Assembly: GCA_009760855.2 (NCBI GenBank)
Contig: WPIO01000029.1
Location: 2,712,001 to 2,776,000 of the forward strand
Length of the DNA: 64,000 bases
Direction of reading: 5' to 3'
DNA from: Cristatella mucedo
Taxonomy: Eukaryota > Bryozoa > Phylactolaemata > Cristatellidae
Part shown: positions 9,961 through 34,990 of the stretch, piece after piece
Layout: every line of letters starts with the position of its first letter
Numbering within the stretch: position 1 is the first letter of the stretch
Position numbers and translations under genes: made by a program
The notes under the pieces: model-generated
Told to the model about the DNA's origin: nothing
The model's database searches: none
What the model saw: only the letters and a program-made list of their open reading frames with translations

Positions 9961-10997
9961 TCTACCCCAACCGTGTCCGGCTTTGTAGTACTTGGTTGGC
10001 CCTCAGAGATGTGTGCTTCCTCGATGAATCTATTTAACACAGTATTTTCAGCACATCTTCACGAAACTATTCACTCGCTAGGATTACTTGTCTGGTTGTA
10101 AGCAGTTTTTAAAGGGCATTAGTGGCTTTGTGAAAAAATATTGTTTATTTAGCCCCGCTGCGATCGCGGGCATGAGCAACCGGAAACAACATTACGGAGC
10201 GTCAATATCCTTGGACGACTTGCTACGATTAGTACCCATGCATCTCATAGAATGCTACTGGTTAGTAGACTAAAGTTTCAAATTAACAAGGAATATTTTG
10301 TAGCGATCCAGTGCCGACATGTTATAGCTATGATATGTGGTGGCTTCGTGACATATAGCGGTAGCCTCTTCAGAAGGTGCGTCTGATTCTGCGCGCCACA
10401 CATTAATGCACTTTAGCCGCTACAAAAATTGGTATTCACTAGTTGGACGAGCGAGCCTTCAAGGTGCCTTTTAAAAACTAACTGGCTAAATAGGAGTTAC
10501 TAGCCCCTTTCGTTAGCCTTAATTAAGCTGTGCCCCGAAGACGCCGCGCGGCAGGCTTCTTCGGTCCTACCAGACAAGAACTGGGGCGTCTCTGGAAACG
10601 CTACAAAAATGAGCCCGCCCCTTTTGAGAGGAACAAAAATGACGAGCCCCTGTGAAACCAAACCTGAGCGCATGCGACCGAGGCACGCCGCTGCTGAGGC
10701 AACCCCTTTCGCTCACTTAAGAAAGAAAAAAACAAAAGTGCGACAGCCAGACAGTTCTCTGGAGGAACACTTTGAAACTTCGCTCCACTAGACGGGCACC
10801 ACCAGGCAATCGCCAAGAGAGGCACTATTATTGTGGAACCTTCTGTTCGGAGGCCCCCCAGCGAGAGGCCGTCGAGCTTTCAGTGAACTCGTACGCGTCG
10901 CATTTCTGACGAAGGGGGCTGAAAATCTGCAGCTTTGGCTGGGCAGCCCAGCCCCCTTGCCGCTCTTTCAGCCCGACACCGACCGAGGGCATGATTC
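9961..10997. other. Spacer, no gene recognised
   Basis: Mixed-composition DNA with short frames that show no domains or splice-consistent exons. Nothing further can be supported. Confidence 0.4.
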
Positions 10998-11005
10998 TCA
11001 CTCTC

Positions 11006-11085
<80 letters not shown>

Positions 11086-11105
11086 CTCTCTCCTCTCTCT
11101 CTCTC

Positions 11106-11147
<42 letters not shown>

Positions 11148-11152
11148 TCTCA
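10998..11152. repeat. (CT)n microsatellite
   Basis: About 150 bases of nearly pure CT with a few CCT interruptions. Open frames across it (Ser-Leu or Arg-Glu repeats) are artefacts. Confidence 0.97.
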
Positions 11153-11196
11153 CCCCACCCTATGGCCACGTATAAGCATCCCGACATACAACCGAC

Positions 11197-11284
11197 ACTC
11201 CTACTTGAATTTGACTTGTATAGCGCCTAAGCTATTGACTACTCCTACTTGAATTTGACTTGTATAGCGCCTAAGCTATTGACT
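11197..11284. repeat. 44-bp direct tandem duplication
   Basis: The unit starting ACTCCTACTTGAATTTGAC occurs at 11197-11240 and again at 11241-11284 with no visible differences, so it is recent. It contains TATAGCGCCTAAGC, a resemblance to the LINE stem-loop that is too short to interpret. Confidence 0.9.
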
Positions 11285-13867
11285 ATAACGTACCCGGTTT
11301 GCATCCGTAATAATTGAGGAGCAGCTAATACTCTCAATTGTCGATTTTAATTTACGCCCTTTGGCATGCACGCGTTTGTCCTATATCTGGATCTGCTTAG
11401 ACAATAAATCCAGTGGGTTAAGTCCAATCTGATCTGTTTAAAGCCAGACCGTCTTGCGGCTATTGAGGATGGAAATACGAGGATGCGAGAATCACTGACG
11501 GTGGTGTACGTTTTTCGGAGCGCGTTGCTTTAGCGAAGCTAAAATACAGTGGTAGTACAGTAAAGCGGGAGAAGGGGCAGCTTTTTATGAATGCATTTCT
11601 TACTGAACATTTTTAATTTAGGTTGCCACTCTCACTCACCCTACAACATGGCTACTCGACGGCAGAGGGCTCATTCCGCGCATGTGCGACACTGGGTTTG
11701 ATGCCCGTGCCTTGGCATAAGTATTAGAATCGTGTCGACATAACTTCATCTTGCGACGTGAATATGTATGCACTTAAATTTATAAAATAATGTGTTTATT
11801 TATATAGCCTTTGAGTATATTAATGTTGTGGTACAGTGGCTGCCTGAAAAGCTTGTTGATGAGATAAGGTCAGTGCGGAAACATTGGATTCCCGTCATGC
11901 CATTCACGAATTGACTGCCCGCAGAAAATGGTTATTTCGAGAACTTTCTTTGCCTGCTAAATAGGTAAGTGGTAACAGTTTCTTTAATAACTAAGTGTGC
12001 GGAGCTATGAAAATTTGTTGGCGAGACGGAATTTGTACCAGTGGCTTCACCATTTGTCGAACGCAGTACCACTCACGGGTCGAGATTGCGGACGTCTGTG
12101 CTGTCGGTAAAATAGTAATGAGAGAAAGCTTGGGGTTGCGACAGCGGTTGCAGCAAATATTTCTGTTCGATACGGCGTTCCGTAAAGCCACCGCCGCATC
12201 TCCTAGAGGGTTTTGCATACCGGCCCAATGCGCCACACACCGCAGCGCTCCACGGCTGTGCTAGCGGATGCCCTACTGGGTACTAAGCCACTTCGGCTAT
12301 TCGAAGGGCAGCGTACAAGCTCCGCGGCGAGACCATTCACTGGTCTCGGAAACAACGACCGATTGTCAAAAATGGCGGCTCGCTGTTAAGAGCACACTGG
12401 GCTGGCAAAGTACGGTCGCACCAAGCACTCAATCGCGCTCGTCACAGAAGCTGCTGCAGCAGGCTCTGTGCTAATCCTCCCCTGCCTCATTCGAATGGCC
12501 CAAGCTGGTACGCTGTCGTTAAATTGGCACTTCAATCAACAGCAGTACGGGTGGTAGGAGGGCAGACTGCAGGCTCGACGGCAGCATTTGCCTGTTGGCC
12601 TCCGAGCACTCGTTTTCTGGAGAAAGAAGCTATTTCGGAAAAGGTCAAAAACTCTTAGTAGGTTGACAATAAGATATAATAGGCTGCGAGTCATTAACGC
12701 GAGTCATTAACGTAGATTTAAACAGAGATCTTTATGTTTTCTACGCTACCAGTTATTCTTATTCTTGCTATGCATCGGTGGGACTGGGTCCGTTTTGCGA
12801 TTACGTGCATGGTTCTGAGCTCAGTTTTAATCGTACGCGAGACCAAATTTCTGTCCATGATAAATCGCTGAGAATATAAAAGCTATTCTCTTAATATATG
12901 TTAGGTTAACTGCATCCTTCCTCAACCATTCCAAGGCGACAACAGCTAGATTGTAGTTGTGGCCCTCCTCACTCGGATACTGCAAATCCTCAGACACTTA
13001 GTATTATATTTTCCCGTCACTCAATGATAATATTATTCATGTATCGGCTGGCATCAAAAGAAACATTTTAGAACACAAAAAAGCTACAAGCAAAATCTGG
13101 TTTATCTCGAGTAAATTCTCTAAGTACTATTAGCCTATTGACAGGATAATGAAACCATCTTTGTTGAAATGCAATGCATATAACTACATTTCTCAGGCCA
13201 CGAAATTTCTGTACTCACCAAGATGATGATTGGAGCTTGAAAATAACAGTCATGTATTAACAGTCATGATATATTATCGGTGGCAGAGTGCAGCATCTCA
13301 ATTTATCCGAGGTTTACATTGAGGATATTTTAACTTTCTCAAACAGTCATTTCAGATGTCATCAAGATAGAAATTAAATACTGAGCATCCCTTTTGGTTT
13401 GGGTTTTTAACTCATAATTAGTGCTTGACCGAGGCGAACTGTAGGCACATGCCGCTGTAATGGCTCCCTTGTGAACCAAAAATATATTATGCTAGTCGCG
13501 TATGCCAAAAACACGATTGGAACCCTCTAACAATTATTACGGAAGCAATTGCTGAAGCGTGGACTTTGTACTATGAAGACTGCAGCTAGTTAAGTGATTA
13601 GTAATAATCATCTTTTCGTAGAGAGGTCAGTATTTTTCTAGAAAGAAAAAGCCAAACTTACTCCTGCGAGAGACAGAAGTAGGATGACACTTATATTGAC
13701 ACAATATTTTGGATATCAACTCGCATATGCTAGACTAGCCAACACGTGGCAAAGCAGGCAGGAAAACAGATGAGAGAATTTTGGCTCAGACAGATCGTCT
13801 GCCTACGTAACGTAAGGCAGCTGCTTGTAACTCTTAAGACTAATGGTTTGCTGGGCGTATATAGCAA
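11285..13867. other. Spacer, no gene recognised
   Basis: Ordinary intergenic DNA. A slightly GC-richer patch at 12000-12480 has overlapping short frames on both strands but no domain or splice evidence. Confidence 0.4.
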
Positions 13868-14940
13868 GTGATAGTGAATGCAATTGTATTTTCGAATTCT
13901 CGAAACTCACTTGCCGCATGTATTGATGACATCCGCACATGGATGGCAGCAAATTTTCTAAAACTAAACGATGATAAAACTAACTTACTAGTTATGGGCA
14001 AACCTAGTGTTATTCAGAAATTGGAAAGGCTGACTTTCAAAATTGGCTCTGCCAGCATATCTCCAGTTGAATCAGCTCGAAATCTAGGTGTCATATTCCA
14101 AAGCGACCTCTCGTTAGACGACCACATCAGCTCCACAGTCAAATCAGCCTATTTTCAGCTTCATAACATTGCTAAAATTCGGGCTTGTTTAGATAAGGAT
14201 ACCACGTCCAAGTTGGTCCATGCATTCGTGACATCTCGTCTCGACTTCTGCAACTCACTGCTTACTGGCCTACCAGCATGTGCGATCAGGCGATTGTAGC
14301 TGGTGCAAAACTCTGCAGCTAGGCTTGTCTGTCGTGAGCGTCGCAGTTGCCACATTACTCCACTTCTCGCCGACCTGCACTGGTTACCAGTCAAGCAACG
14401 GATTGACTTCAAGGTTTTGTCGCTCACTTTTAGGTCTCTTCATTCTATGGCTCCAGCCTATCTTTCAGATATACTACCCCATCAGGCAAAGCATCGTACC
14501 ACTCGCTTTTCGGAATCCAACAGTCTAGAAATACCTCGTACAAACCTTAAATCCTTTGGAGACCGTGCATTTAGCTCGTATGCTCCCACAGCCTGGAACT
14601 CCCTCCCGACCTGCATCAGAACATCCCCTGACCTGACCACATTTAAAAGAAACAAAAACACACCTATTTAGGACAGCATTTAGTGGGTGCCTGTGATTCG
14701 TCCTCGATGTGCTTATGCGTGCTGACACTGTGCATGCTGCCACTAACCACATTTGCATGCTGACCCAGTGCATGTAACCCCTAACCATTTTATTCATTTT
14801 GTTTGTTTTTCAAGCATGATTTTACTTACTATTCTATTGCGTATCACTTTGCAGCAAATGTAAAGCGCCTAGAAAGAGATTAAGTTCTCTGAGGGCGCTG
14901 TATCAAGTGCAATATTATTATTATTATTATATTATTAATC
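13868..14940 (+). mobile_element. LINE-A copy: RT C-terminus, 3' UTR, terminal stem-loop and (ATT)n
   Basis: Protein-level landmarks in order are AACIDDIRTWMAANFLKLND, ARNLGVIFQSDLSLDDHISS, LVHAFVTSRLDFCNSLLTGL, a TAG stop at 14297-14299, ITPLLADLHWLPVKQRIDF, and KSFGDRAFSSYAPTAWNSLP. It ends at about 14670 after a small deletion that shifts the last residues. The 3' UTR carries the GCTGACACTGTGCATGC repeats, the stem-loop (AAAGCGCC...GGCGCTGT) and (ATT)n. It is typical of the C-terminal half of CR1/L2-clade polymerases. The copy is recent-looking but truncated and dead. Confidence 0.88.
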
Positions 14941-15389
14941 ATTTGACAAAAGAGGAAGAAAGGAAACTGGGCGATAGTTTGCAAGAACCTCAATATCTAA
15001 TCCAGGATTTTTAAGTATCTGTCTACCATAACAAGTCACCCAAGCTTGCAAGCATTGAGCCATGTAATTCCTGGATCACCAGGTCTTGAGCGAATTATTT
15101 CGCCTGGCCATCACTGGTATTGCCTTGCATGCTTCAGGTACTACCTCAGTTGGAGATTTTGGAGAACAGATTTTAATGACTAACGGTCATCTGGAGAACT
15201 TTTAAAATATTGTAATGTTCGAGAAAGCTGCTTTAGATTAACTTCAAGCCGCAATTTATTCTCGCTCTCCTGCCAACCTATAGGCCGAAGACTTCATTTT
15301 TTCATGGAGACGATACATATTCGTAGGCTTTATTGTTTGATTCCTTCCCGCCACCCAGGACCTCAAACTATCTTTTCTCCTTTGCAGCA

Positions 15390-16140
15390 TATGTCGCCGA
15401 CACTGCACATGGACGATAGCAGACTTTCCCAAATTAAATGACAATAACATTAAAATAAGATTTTAAAATGCACCTAGTGTCATTCAGGATTTTGAAAATC
15501 TAGCCATTAAGAACTTATTCGGCCAGGCCATCCGCCGTAGCCTGTGCCCAGAATTTTGATGCTCAAATTTCAATATGACCGTTCATTAAAACAGGTTAGA
15601 TCTACATTCAAGTTTTCTAATTTAAACAAAACGTTCAAAATCTTCCTCATATTAATAAGAATCCCTCTATAGTATCATTATTTAGTCAGGAAAATGCTTT
15701 TATAGTGCTAATAATATTAACAATAATAACAGCTTGATTTTGTAGTGTCCTAAGAGAAATGTATCTCTATCCAGCACAGCTCGCTTCGAGAGGCTCAATA
15801 ACCAAGGGCAGACAAGGACAGCAAGCGTGAAAAAACAAGCAATTATCAAGCTTAGGCCACAATGCTAGAGTATACAGCCACTGTGGTCGCTTAGTGAATA
15901 GTCACTTCGGAAAAGGTCATCCAGATTGCGTTCTGAGGTAACAGTCATCTGCCTACTTTCGGCGACCGGAAATTGCAAACATTCGCGCATACTTGGATGA
16001 GGATACCACAGCAACCTGGTACGTGCATTTGTAAGTTTTGGTCTTAACTTCTGTAACTCACTTCTTGGAGGGAGTCCAGCCAGTGCAATAAGACACCTAC
16101 TGTTGCTGCTAAACTCTGCAGCTACGGCTTGGGAGGGACT
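15390..16140 (+). mobile_element. Two decayed LINE-A pieces, plus orientation
   Basis: 15390-15640 resembles the CIDDIRTWMAANF...LVMGKPSVIQKLE region at DNA level (GCACATGGACGATAGCAGAC, CACCTAGTGTCATTCAG). 15960-16140 resembles the AKIRACLDKDTTSKLV...RLDFCNSLL region (AAATTGCAAACATTCG, TTAACTTCTGTAACTC). Many indels are present. Confidence 0.5.
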
Positions 16141-16560
16141 TAAAAGAGAGTGACAGGATCTTGAAGTCTATATGATGCTTGATCGGCAGACTGTACATGT
16201 TAGTGAGAAGCGTTGTGATGTGGTGATTGGGACAATCACGACAGACAACCCAAGTTGCCGAGTTTTTCACCAATTGTAAGCGTAATTATAATGTTATTCA
16301 ACGTCTCTCCGACTGTAAATCAATTATGTGGGTGTTACGAAGGAGAGTTTTGTATAGCTCACTCGCAGCCTAAGCGGTTTTCGGTACGCATTTGGTAGCC
16401 AACTGACTTAATCTCACACAACAAAGAGAAAGTGAGAAGCATTGCTACTGAGCCAGGAGAGCAGTTGAGGTAGTGAGTAGAATGGAAATACTGCGTAACA
16501 GTTTAGGACTGCTGGAAAGGATGTGCCATAGTCGGCAGCAGGAAAGTAGATCTTGTGGCT
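16141..16560 (-). mobile_element. LINE-A relic followed by LINE-B 3' end, both minus
   Basis: 16141-16285 matches the reverse complement of the LINE-A ITPLLADLHWLPVKQRID region (TTGGGACAATCACGACAGAC). 16290-16560 matches the reverse complement of the LINE-B 3' end, including GTGTTACGAAGGAGAGTTTT, AGCCTAAGCGGTTTTCGG and ACAACAAAGAGAAAGTGAG. The second piece is the better preserved. Confidence 0.65.
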
Positions 16561-16831
16561 TGCTCGCATTGCCATGACTCCTCTTATTATTTTTGCCAAC
16601 TTTAAAAAGCAATTTATTCTACGCGTCATAATTAATGTCTACGTGGCATCGCCTATAAGGATTCCATTGACTTTACAGTTTGGTGAATGCAATGCTTTGA
16701 TCGTCGTGCACATGCCTGTTAACCAACGTCTCGCGGCTTCGACCACGCTGCGGTATCTGAATCGGTATGCCGTAACTGGACTTCATGTTCCGATTCACTG
16801 TTACTTAACAGCTCATCGCTTTTTGAAATTC

Positions 16832-16915
16832 TAACAATAATAATAATAATAATGAAACATGTGTATAGCCCCCTCATGTAACTTAATCTCTTTCTAGGCA
16901 CTTTAAGTAGGCTGT
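16832..16915 (-). mobile_element. LINE-A 3' tail, minus orientation
   Basis: (AAT)n is followed by a degenerate reverse-complement stem-loop (AACTTAATCTCTTTCTAGGC). It is tail-only. Confidence 0.55.
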
Positions 16916-17057
16916 AGAGAAGGGTCGGCAAACTTTTCGCACTATATGGGTTATTTCGGGAGGTCAAGAAGGCTCACCAGGCCAGCGTGGGCGTGGCCTG
17001 ACGAACAAACAGACCAACAGTCGCAACAGACGCACAGACGCTCACGGCAGTTATATG

Positions 17058-17140
17058 GTAATAATAATAATACATCTTTTCCTCAGGGAACTCAATTTCC
17101 TTCTAGGAACTTTACATTTGCATCGCGGGTAGGCATTTAC
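17058..17140 (-). mobile_element. LINE-A 3' tail, minus orientation
   Basis: AATAATAATAATA is followed by AGGGAACTCAATTTCCTTCT and AGGAACTTTACATTTGC. This is a second tail-only copy within 250 bases of the previous one. Confidence 0.55.
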
Positions 17141-18469
17141 CATCCCTCCGCGGTCAGGCACTTCTTTTTCATATAAGGATCTGACATCAGTTCTAAAAAA
17201 TAAACACGGGCCACCGCTTGAGCTGCAACCAGCAGTAGTGAATCAGAGCGAAACCGTGGCAATTCAATTTGGCCGGATCCAACCACAAATAACTAGGGGC
17301 CATTAGGTCTGACTGGAATATAGTGCTAGCTGGGCTACATCTGGCCACTAATGGCCGGAGTTTGCCGACTTTTGCTCTAGAGGAATCATGATCAAATGGT
17401 TTGAGCAAGTCTACCAGTAGATGTATGCTCTTAAGAGCTTTTCTGTACATTTTCCTAGGATATTTTGCGCCCGGTAACGAACTACGTAGATTGCGCCCCT
17501 TCCCGGTATTGTTCACTCATTTTGACGCCCCCCCCCCGATCCAGCCCCTTGATCGAGCGCCCGGGGACAAATGCCCCCAGTCCCCCTTCGGTACGCCACT
17601 GCCTACAGTCTTTGTCTCTCTAAATGTAATGCAGAGAAGACTGGGTCGCTTAGACGATGCCAGTAAAAACCTGATAAGTCGCAGTCACAATCCCTCGTGC
17701 CTGGAGGGCTGCTCATTCTTATATTTTGTGTACTAATCTCATTTAAGTTTCTGATCGTTTCACGTTTCTATTGAGATAGAGCTGAAGCTGAAGGCGCTCA
17801 CCTGTCTCCCTCCAGCCAAGTGAAGTGCAGAGGATCTGAAGGTCCGAGGGTTCTGGTGACGTATAGAAACTCGTTGCTGAAATCGCTGTTGTCGAGAAGG
17901 CAAAGACAAGATAACTACAGCGATGGTTTCGAAAAAAGAGTCGGAAAAACTTTGAACATAATTTATGATAGAACCTAGCGAGGTGGCGAAGCCAAAGGTC
18001 GGCATCGTTGTTTTCGGTTTCCTTTCCAGCTGGTGAGGATGATCTTAATTTTACGAGGGGACAGTGAACCGAAGGCACGGTAGTATATCAGCCAGATCGC
18101 GATCGTGAATGCTATTCGTGGCTCGTGGGTTAGAGCTACTAGAAACCGATTATGTCATAATCCACGATTCGGCGGTATAAAGGCCTAATTCGTGTAATAG
18201 GCTGTTGGTTTTGCCCTAGGCATCATGCCAGGCACGAGTTCAGCACTAAACCTTGCGTTGTGGACTAGAGTGTTGCTTCGGGGAGCGGGTCATGCGAGAA
18301 TTTTTTTGCGGATGCTACAGCTGATGCTGTTCTTCTGTAGCCCTCGGTTGCTTTCCAATAGACTGCTCTCTATGATGTGGATATGAACTTGTCGTTTTAA
18401 GCTACGGGCGCCCGTTATTGCTGTCGAGTTCCGCTACCTTCGGGGTACGTGCAAGCATTGGTGCTGCAA

Positions 18470-18660
18470 CAAAACGTCGCTAGCCACGCTCCAAGGCTCA
18501 GGGAATCGCTGGTATTTTTCACGAGTAGGAAAGGACTAGCATCCCTAAGACTGTGAAGATGATTTGACTCGTCCACGGACGGCTCACTTTGGAAAAAGAT
18601 ATCCAGATTGCGTACTGACGTAACAGGCGATGAACTGGATGAGTTCAATTTTAGGTTAGG
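18470..18660 (-). mobile_element. Decayed LINE-A piece, minus orientation
   Basis: The minus strand reads SVRNLDIFFQSEPSVDESNH, which matches the family's ARNLGVIFQSDLSLDDHISS with substitutions. Flanking residues are frameshifted. Confidence 0.5.
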
Positions 18661-19004
18661 TTTTTCCATGTATGATTAAAACTACGGTTGTCTTTAGCTA
18701 ATAAGTCTGTTATTATCCTCATTAATTTTGAGAAAGTTTGAGGTCATCAAAAATTAAACTTAACATTAATGAGAACAGTGACAATGCCATAGAGATTTAC
18801 ACTGTTTTAGAGGGGCTGATTAGCTTTTCTGAGCAGATTTCAAAACAAGTCATATACAGTATTTCACTGCCCTTAAAGTCTATGTGTAACCCCCATACCA
18901 AAATTTTGGCACCACTCTTGTTCCTTGTACCTCCCGGCCCACCATCAGCTCCGTATCGTTATCTTAATCACGTCATTTAGCTCAGCTTTTAACTAATCTC
19001 AAAT

Positions 19005-20135
19005 CTCCTAAAGACATCGTCTTCTATTTTGATACTATCAATGACTGGAAGTCGCTACTGACTGACATCATGACATCTCCTGATTTGAGGACATTTAAAA
19101 GGAAGCGATACAAAATCGGGTCCTAACAGAGTTTTGTCCATGTGAAGTCATGTGCTTACTCTTACCGATGTTGTGGGGATGTTTTCACTAGCCATTTTAC
19201 ATGCTTTCGTTACAGCCTCTGAAAAGTACCTTTACAGAGATTAGTTCTCTTTGAGCTCATCACACATTTGTATTCTTATTTATACTACTAATTTCTCTAG
19301 CATGCCTTCTCGGTGTAGCCTTGTTGGTATTAGCTCATTCTTTTTTTAGCCTTACCCAAAAGCTCGAGATGGGCAACCAGAATCAGAAAAAGAATCGGGA
19401 GGCTGACTTTGAGGCGATATTCAAAATGTTTCTTAACAGGGCTTTGTACTTTTAATTTATTTATTTGGGACTACTGAGGTCTCTAGATTGGTGGGAGCCT
19501 ACGGTGAGCTCTTTCGGTGCAGTTTCGATTTCCAAAAGGCGCATATCATTTTTAAGAGGACTGCGAGTTACTAAAAAGGAAATCCCTGTTAGGCAGGTGC
19601 CATCAAGGGACCTGCAAAGTCGTACGTCATTAAAGGGCAGCTTCAGGCTCTCATAGCGTGTACGAACTACTTGTTTGAGTATCCAAAGAGACCATCGGGC
19701 GGAGCGGCGTGAGCGTGGTGCTGTTGGCACTCCTGTGCCATTTTAGGAGCTGATCCTTGGTAAAAAGTTAAAAATAACAATAGCCTTTAGTTCGTATGCT
19801 ACCAAAGCCTGGAACTCACTCCCGACTTGCGCATGACATCTCCTGACTTGACCACATTTAAGAATAAACTAAAACGCATCTATTTATCACAGCAGTTAGT
19901 GAGTCCCTGGGTTTCATCCTGTATGCGCTTTTTCGAGCTGATACTCTTGCATGCTGCCACTAACCATACTTAAATGCTGACCCTGTGCATGTCACCCCTA
20001 ACCATGTTATTCTTGTTGTTTATCAAGCATGATACCACAAGCCATTCGATCGCGTTTCCTTTGCAGCAAATATAAAGTGACTAGAAAGAGATTGTGCTCG
20101 CTTTAATTTTGTATTAATTTTTTATTATTAAGAGC
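19005..20135 (+). mobile_element. LINE-A 3' pieces, plus orientation
   Basis: 19005-19275 is a decayed copy (CATGACATCTCCTGATTTGA, AAAGGAAG, then a weak tail). 19785-20135 is clearer: TTCGTATGCTACCAAAGCCT, ATCTCCTGACTTGACCACAT, the 3' UTR CATGCTGCCACTAACCATAC and a decayed stem-loop. Between them (19290-19780) nothing is recognised. Confidence 0.6.
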
Positions 20136-23047
20136 AAATAGCGTTATGAGCTTGGGGTCATTTTGAGCGATTTCGAAGTGAATCCGTGGACCTTGTACTA
20201 TGCCTCTGAGGGTCAGAATTTAGCCCGCCAATGCAAACATTCTGGCTACCTCATTACATGGCGCCCAAGGAAAAATACTTGATTCCTCTCAATACTGGCG
20301 AAAAATGTATACCACATGGCCGGTCATCTGTAATGTAAGGCGTCTGGGAACCAGGCTCGAATTCGAGAGCCGTCGTGGGTGAGCGCCTACTCGTCGGGCG
20401 AAAGCCCGCGTGGACCCATCTCGAGTGCCGATCTTGGTGGTAGTAGCGAATACTCAAAGGAGAACTTTGAAGGTCAAAGTGCAGAAGGGTTTCATTGTTA
20501 AGATGCTTATTCCATACTATTAGACTAGACATAAGTTGGGAAATATAAAATTATTTGACGCCACTAGCTGTAGCAAATCACAGAGATTTTGGCACTATGA
20601 GATCGTAAGCCTGAGAAAAGACTATTCATTGAATGGCTCACTAGAACATGCAAAATTATCAGTATAGGAATCTTGAGATCGATTTAGCTTTAGTGACCCC
20701 GGCAGCTACTCCTTGGATACAACGGCACAGAAAGAAATTTAAATGAAACTTCCTTTTTGTTGGCTTTGGTAGTTACACAATAGTGATGTGGGACTACCCG
20801 CATGAAACGGTCAGAACTGGGAAGCGATACAGAAATAATCTACTGGAAGACGGGGTTTCAGAAGTTAATGCTCTGCGGTAGTGGGCTATAGATCATCCTG
20901 CTTGAATTTATTTTTTGCATCCAATATACATCGGATGCAATAGACTAAGAAGAATTGCAGAGAATACGTGAGCACTGGAAGCCCTCGTAAATTAAATCTT
21001 AAGGTATCTGCAAAGTGAGTGCCCATCCAACGATGTTAACAGAAATAGATTATAGGACAATACTATCCAGTAATTATAATATCGAGTGTAGTATGTTCTC
21101 AGCACTGCAATTCAGATATTTTAATGACCTCTGATCTGTGCATGAGTAGTTTGTAAAAGCATCAATATAATAAGATCAGTTACATTGAATATAGAACTCA
21201 AAGTCTCTTTAGATCCGATCTCCAGCAGGTAGGCTGTAAGCTCTGGGATCTCTTTGCCTTCTTTTGAGCTTGACAGGCTAGTCAAGGCATTGCTTATCCG
21301 ATTACAAGTGAGTCCGAACGACATCGGACAGCCAACAGTAAAAGATGTTAAGTAAGTGAAGTGAGGCATGGCTTCTTACCTGAACTGACAGTAATACGAC
21401 CTACGACTTAGCTTTACACGCTAAACTTTGTGACGGTTGGATTTGTTTCAGCAGTAAGAAGCTGCTATGCCTCGAACGCACATGCAGATCAGTAGCTCTT
21501 CCCTGGATGAACTAAAAACCCACTTAATAATATTTTAATTAATTTGCCTACATCAAAGACATTTCATATGAGCTAAGATACAACCGAAAGGCTTTAGTGC
21601 TACTGGAATGCTCTTTATAGCTCACTACGTACATGCATATTCGTAAATCGGCGACGGTTTAGTAGCTAAGCCTCAAACGGCCTAATGCATTTTCTTCGAA
21701 CACTTTCGTTACGCTCATCCAGCATCAAAGCTTAGCTTCTAAATATGGAAGCTAGAGGTTCAAAAAATCTGTATGTAATTTGAGGTACAGATAGCGACAA
21801 CAACTTAAGTAAACAACCGAAGTTTCCGTGTGGCATATCCATTTGACCCCCTATGCTAGTGAGATGAGGTTGAAACAGAGCAGACCGAGGTCGTGAAACT
21901 GGCAATTGTTAATCATAGAGTCAACCTGTAACAGTCACCCAAGGTTAAGATGTGTAATTCCTAACGTTGTGTGGTCAATAACCATAAATGGACACCCACT
22001 TGAGCTTCTGTTTCAAAAACAGGTGGCAATGGTGGCATCTTTTTTCATCATTGATCTGTGTCAAATCGGCCGTTAATTTAAAGATATGTGACAACATCTT
22101 CGACAGTATAAACCTCCTACTCCATCAACTTTTGACTTTCCTTGCATCCCTGCTATGATTTTTCCGAAGCTCCCGTGCCAAGTTTATTGTGCATTCCCGT
22201 AAATGACTCAGCGGTGCTCCCATATTGCGGCAACTACTTGGTTTACGATCTATGACCACGTTCTTACGCTAAAACTTCAAAATTCTATTCTTGTATTTTG
22301 TGTTCGGCTCATCACATGTGTCTAATTACACTCTTTTTCCGATTACGAGCAAACGAGTGAAAGGATATAAAATGAGTGACAACCTTGAAGTCGATTCGCA
22401 CCTTGACAGGGAGCCAGAGCAGATCATGAGAAGGCCAGCTGTATAAGATCTCAAAGTGCAGCATATTTCAAGTAGAGGCGATTAAGCCGGCAAGACACTA
22501 CTGCACTGCTCACCGCTCTACGATGGCTATCCAAGGAAGAATGGGAACTATTGGGACCGTAGCGTGAAGGTCACGGTCATCGGGCTCGGCGCCTGTGCAT
22601 CATGGCGGGTTGCTAGGAAAGCTTTCTGAGGGCAGAAATTTAGCAGTACGTGTCAGATGTCATTTATTTACCGATAATCTAGTTCCCTTAGGACTGGACC
22701 ATCTTATTTTAAAGACTGTATATTATTTTTTTAATAGTGTAGTTATTCTTAGAACAACCAGGACGATTGCTTAATAAAGAGCATTATTATGTCGTGACAC
22801 TCCCCATGTCGGTGGCTGCTTCGTTACCGGACAACAACATCAGTCGGTGCCTGCCTCATGCAAGCCTGGCTTTTAGATGTCGGAACTCAGCTACCAAACA
22901 ATAAGGTCGGCTAATCAAGCTAGGGAAGCTGTAAGTCGTACATTTTATTATGCAGCTTGATCCGAGCTTTGCATTCGGCATCGGGCTACTGGCCGAATCT
23001 CCTGATAGAGCCACTGAACATTATTCTGAAGTTCCGATTTATTCTAG
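20136..23047. other. Spacer upstream of KATNAL2; first KATNAL2 coding exon not found
   Basis: About 22380-22440 resembles a decayed minus-strand LINE-A piece. The KATNAL2 start exon (roughly 15-20 residues before the LisH motif in relatives) and its promoter should lie here or within the GC-richer patch at 22500-22600, but I could not identify them. Confidence 0.35.
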
Positions 23048-34350
<11,303 letters not shown>

Positions 34351-34990
34351 GGTTGGTTGACCTGCAACGGTTAAATCTCTATAGGAATATTTGCCAATTT
34401 GGACTACTCCATCCTGTTGACGAGCCCAAGCGATACAACAGGCCCACATATAGGTCATTTATGCTACCACTGGCCTTTGACTGAAGTTATGTCCAATTAA
34501 GTAGCATTGCAATTAAACTGGGCAACCTGTGTTAGCAGCATTAGACGACAGACACAGGACAGCCCGGGGGTGACTGAAGGCCGTGTAATTGCAAACTGTG
34601 ACAAAAGCTGAAGATTGGAGTTCATAGCATCTAACAAGTGGAACATGGAGAAACCAGCGTTCATAATGATGCATGGACCCAGGATCTGACTTCACATTGC
34701 TGTACTGTGACCTTGCCCCGCCCAGCTGATGGCAAAACCGGTGCTGATAGCTTATCATGGCCATGTCGGACACGAGAGTGTTCTGCTAGGCCCATAAGGC
34801 CTTGAATATTAGTGACTAGGTGGATCTGGCAGGTCAGCCATGCATCGAGTCATGCTGCTCACGCACGTTGTCATATGCACACACATACACTCACTCACGG
34901 GCTTGCACTTTGGCTACATGTGTTTATTTGTTTTGTGCTTTTTTGTGCCTATCAAAGAATTATGGCTCACTGCAGTTGGCAATAAAATGT
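34351..34990 (+). other. KATNAL2: KATNAL2 3' UTR with polyadenylation signal
   Basis: The stretch after the TGA has no coding signal and reaches a canonical AATAAA at 34981-34986, which is the first clear signal on this strand. The transcript end about 10-25 bases later is inferred. Confidence 0.5.

Noticed and set aside
10828-11230. Long frames of Ser-Leu or Arg-Glu repeats
   Set aside because: They are translations of a CT microsatellite and are open in several frames on both strands.
20335-20420. Palindrome CTCGAATTCGAG with tRNA-like flanks
   Set aside because: No recognisable A-box or tail at proper spacing; could be another SINE relic but cannot be supported.
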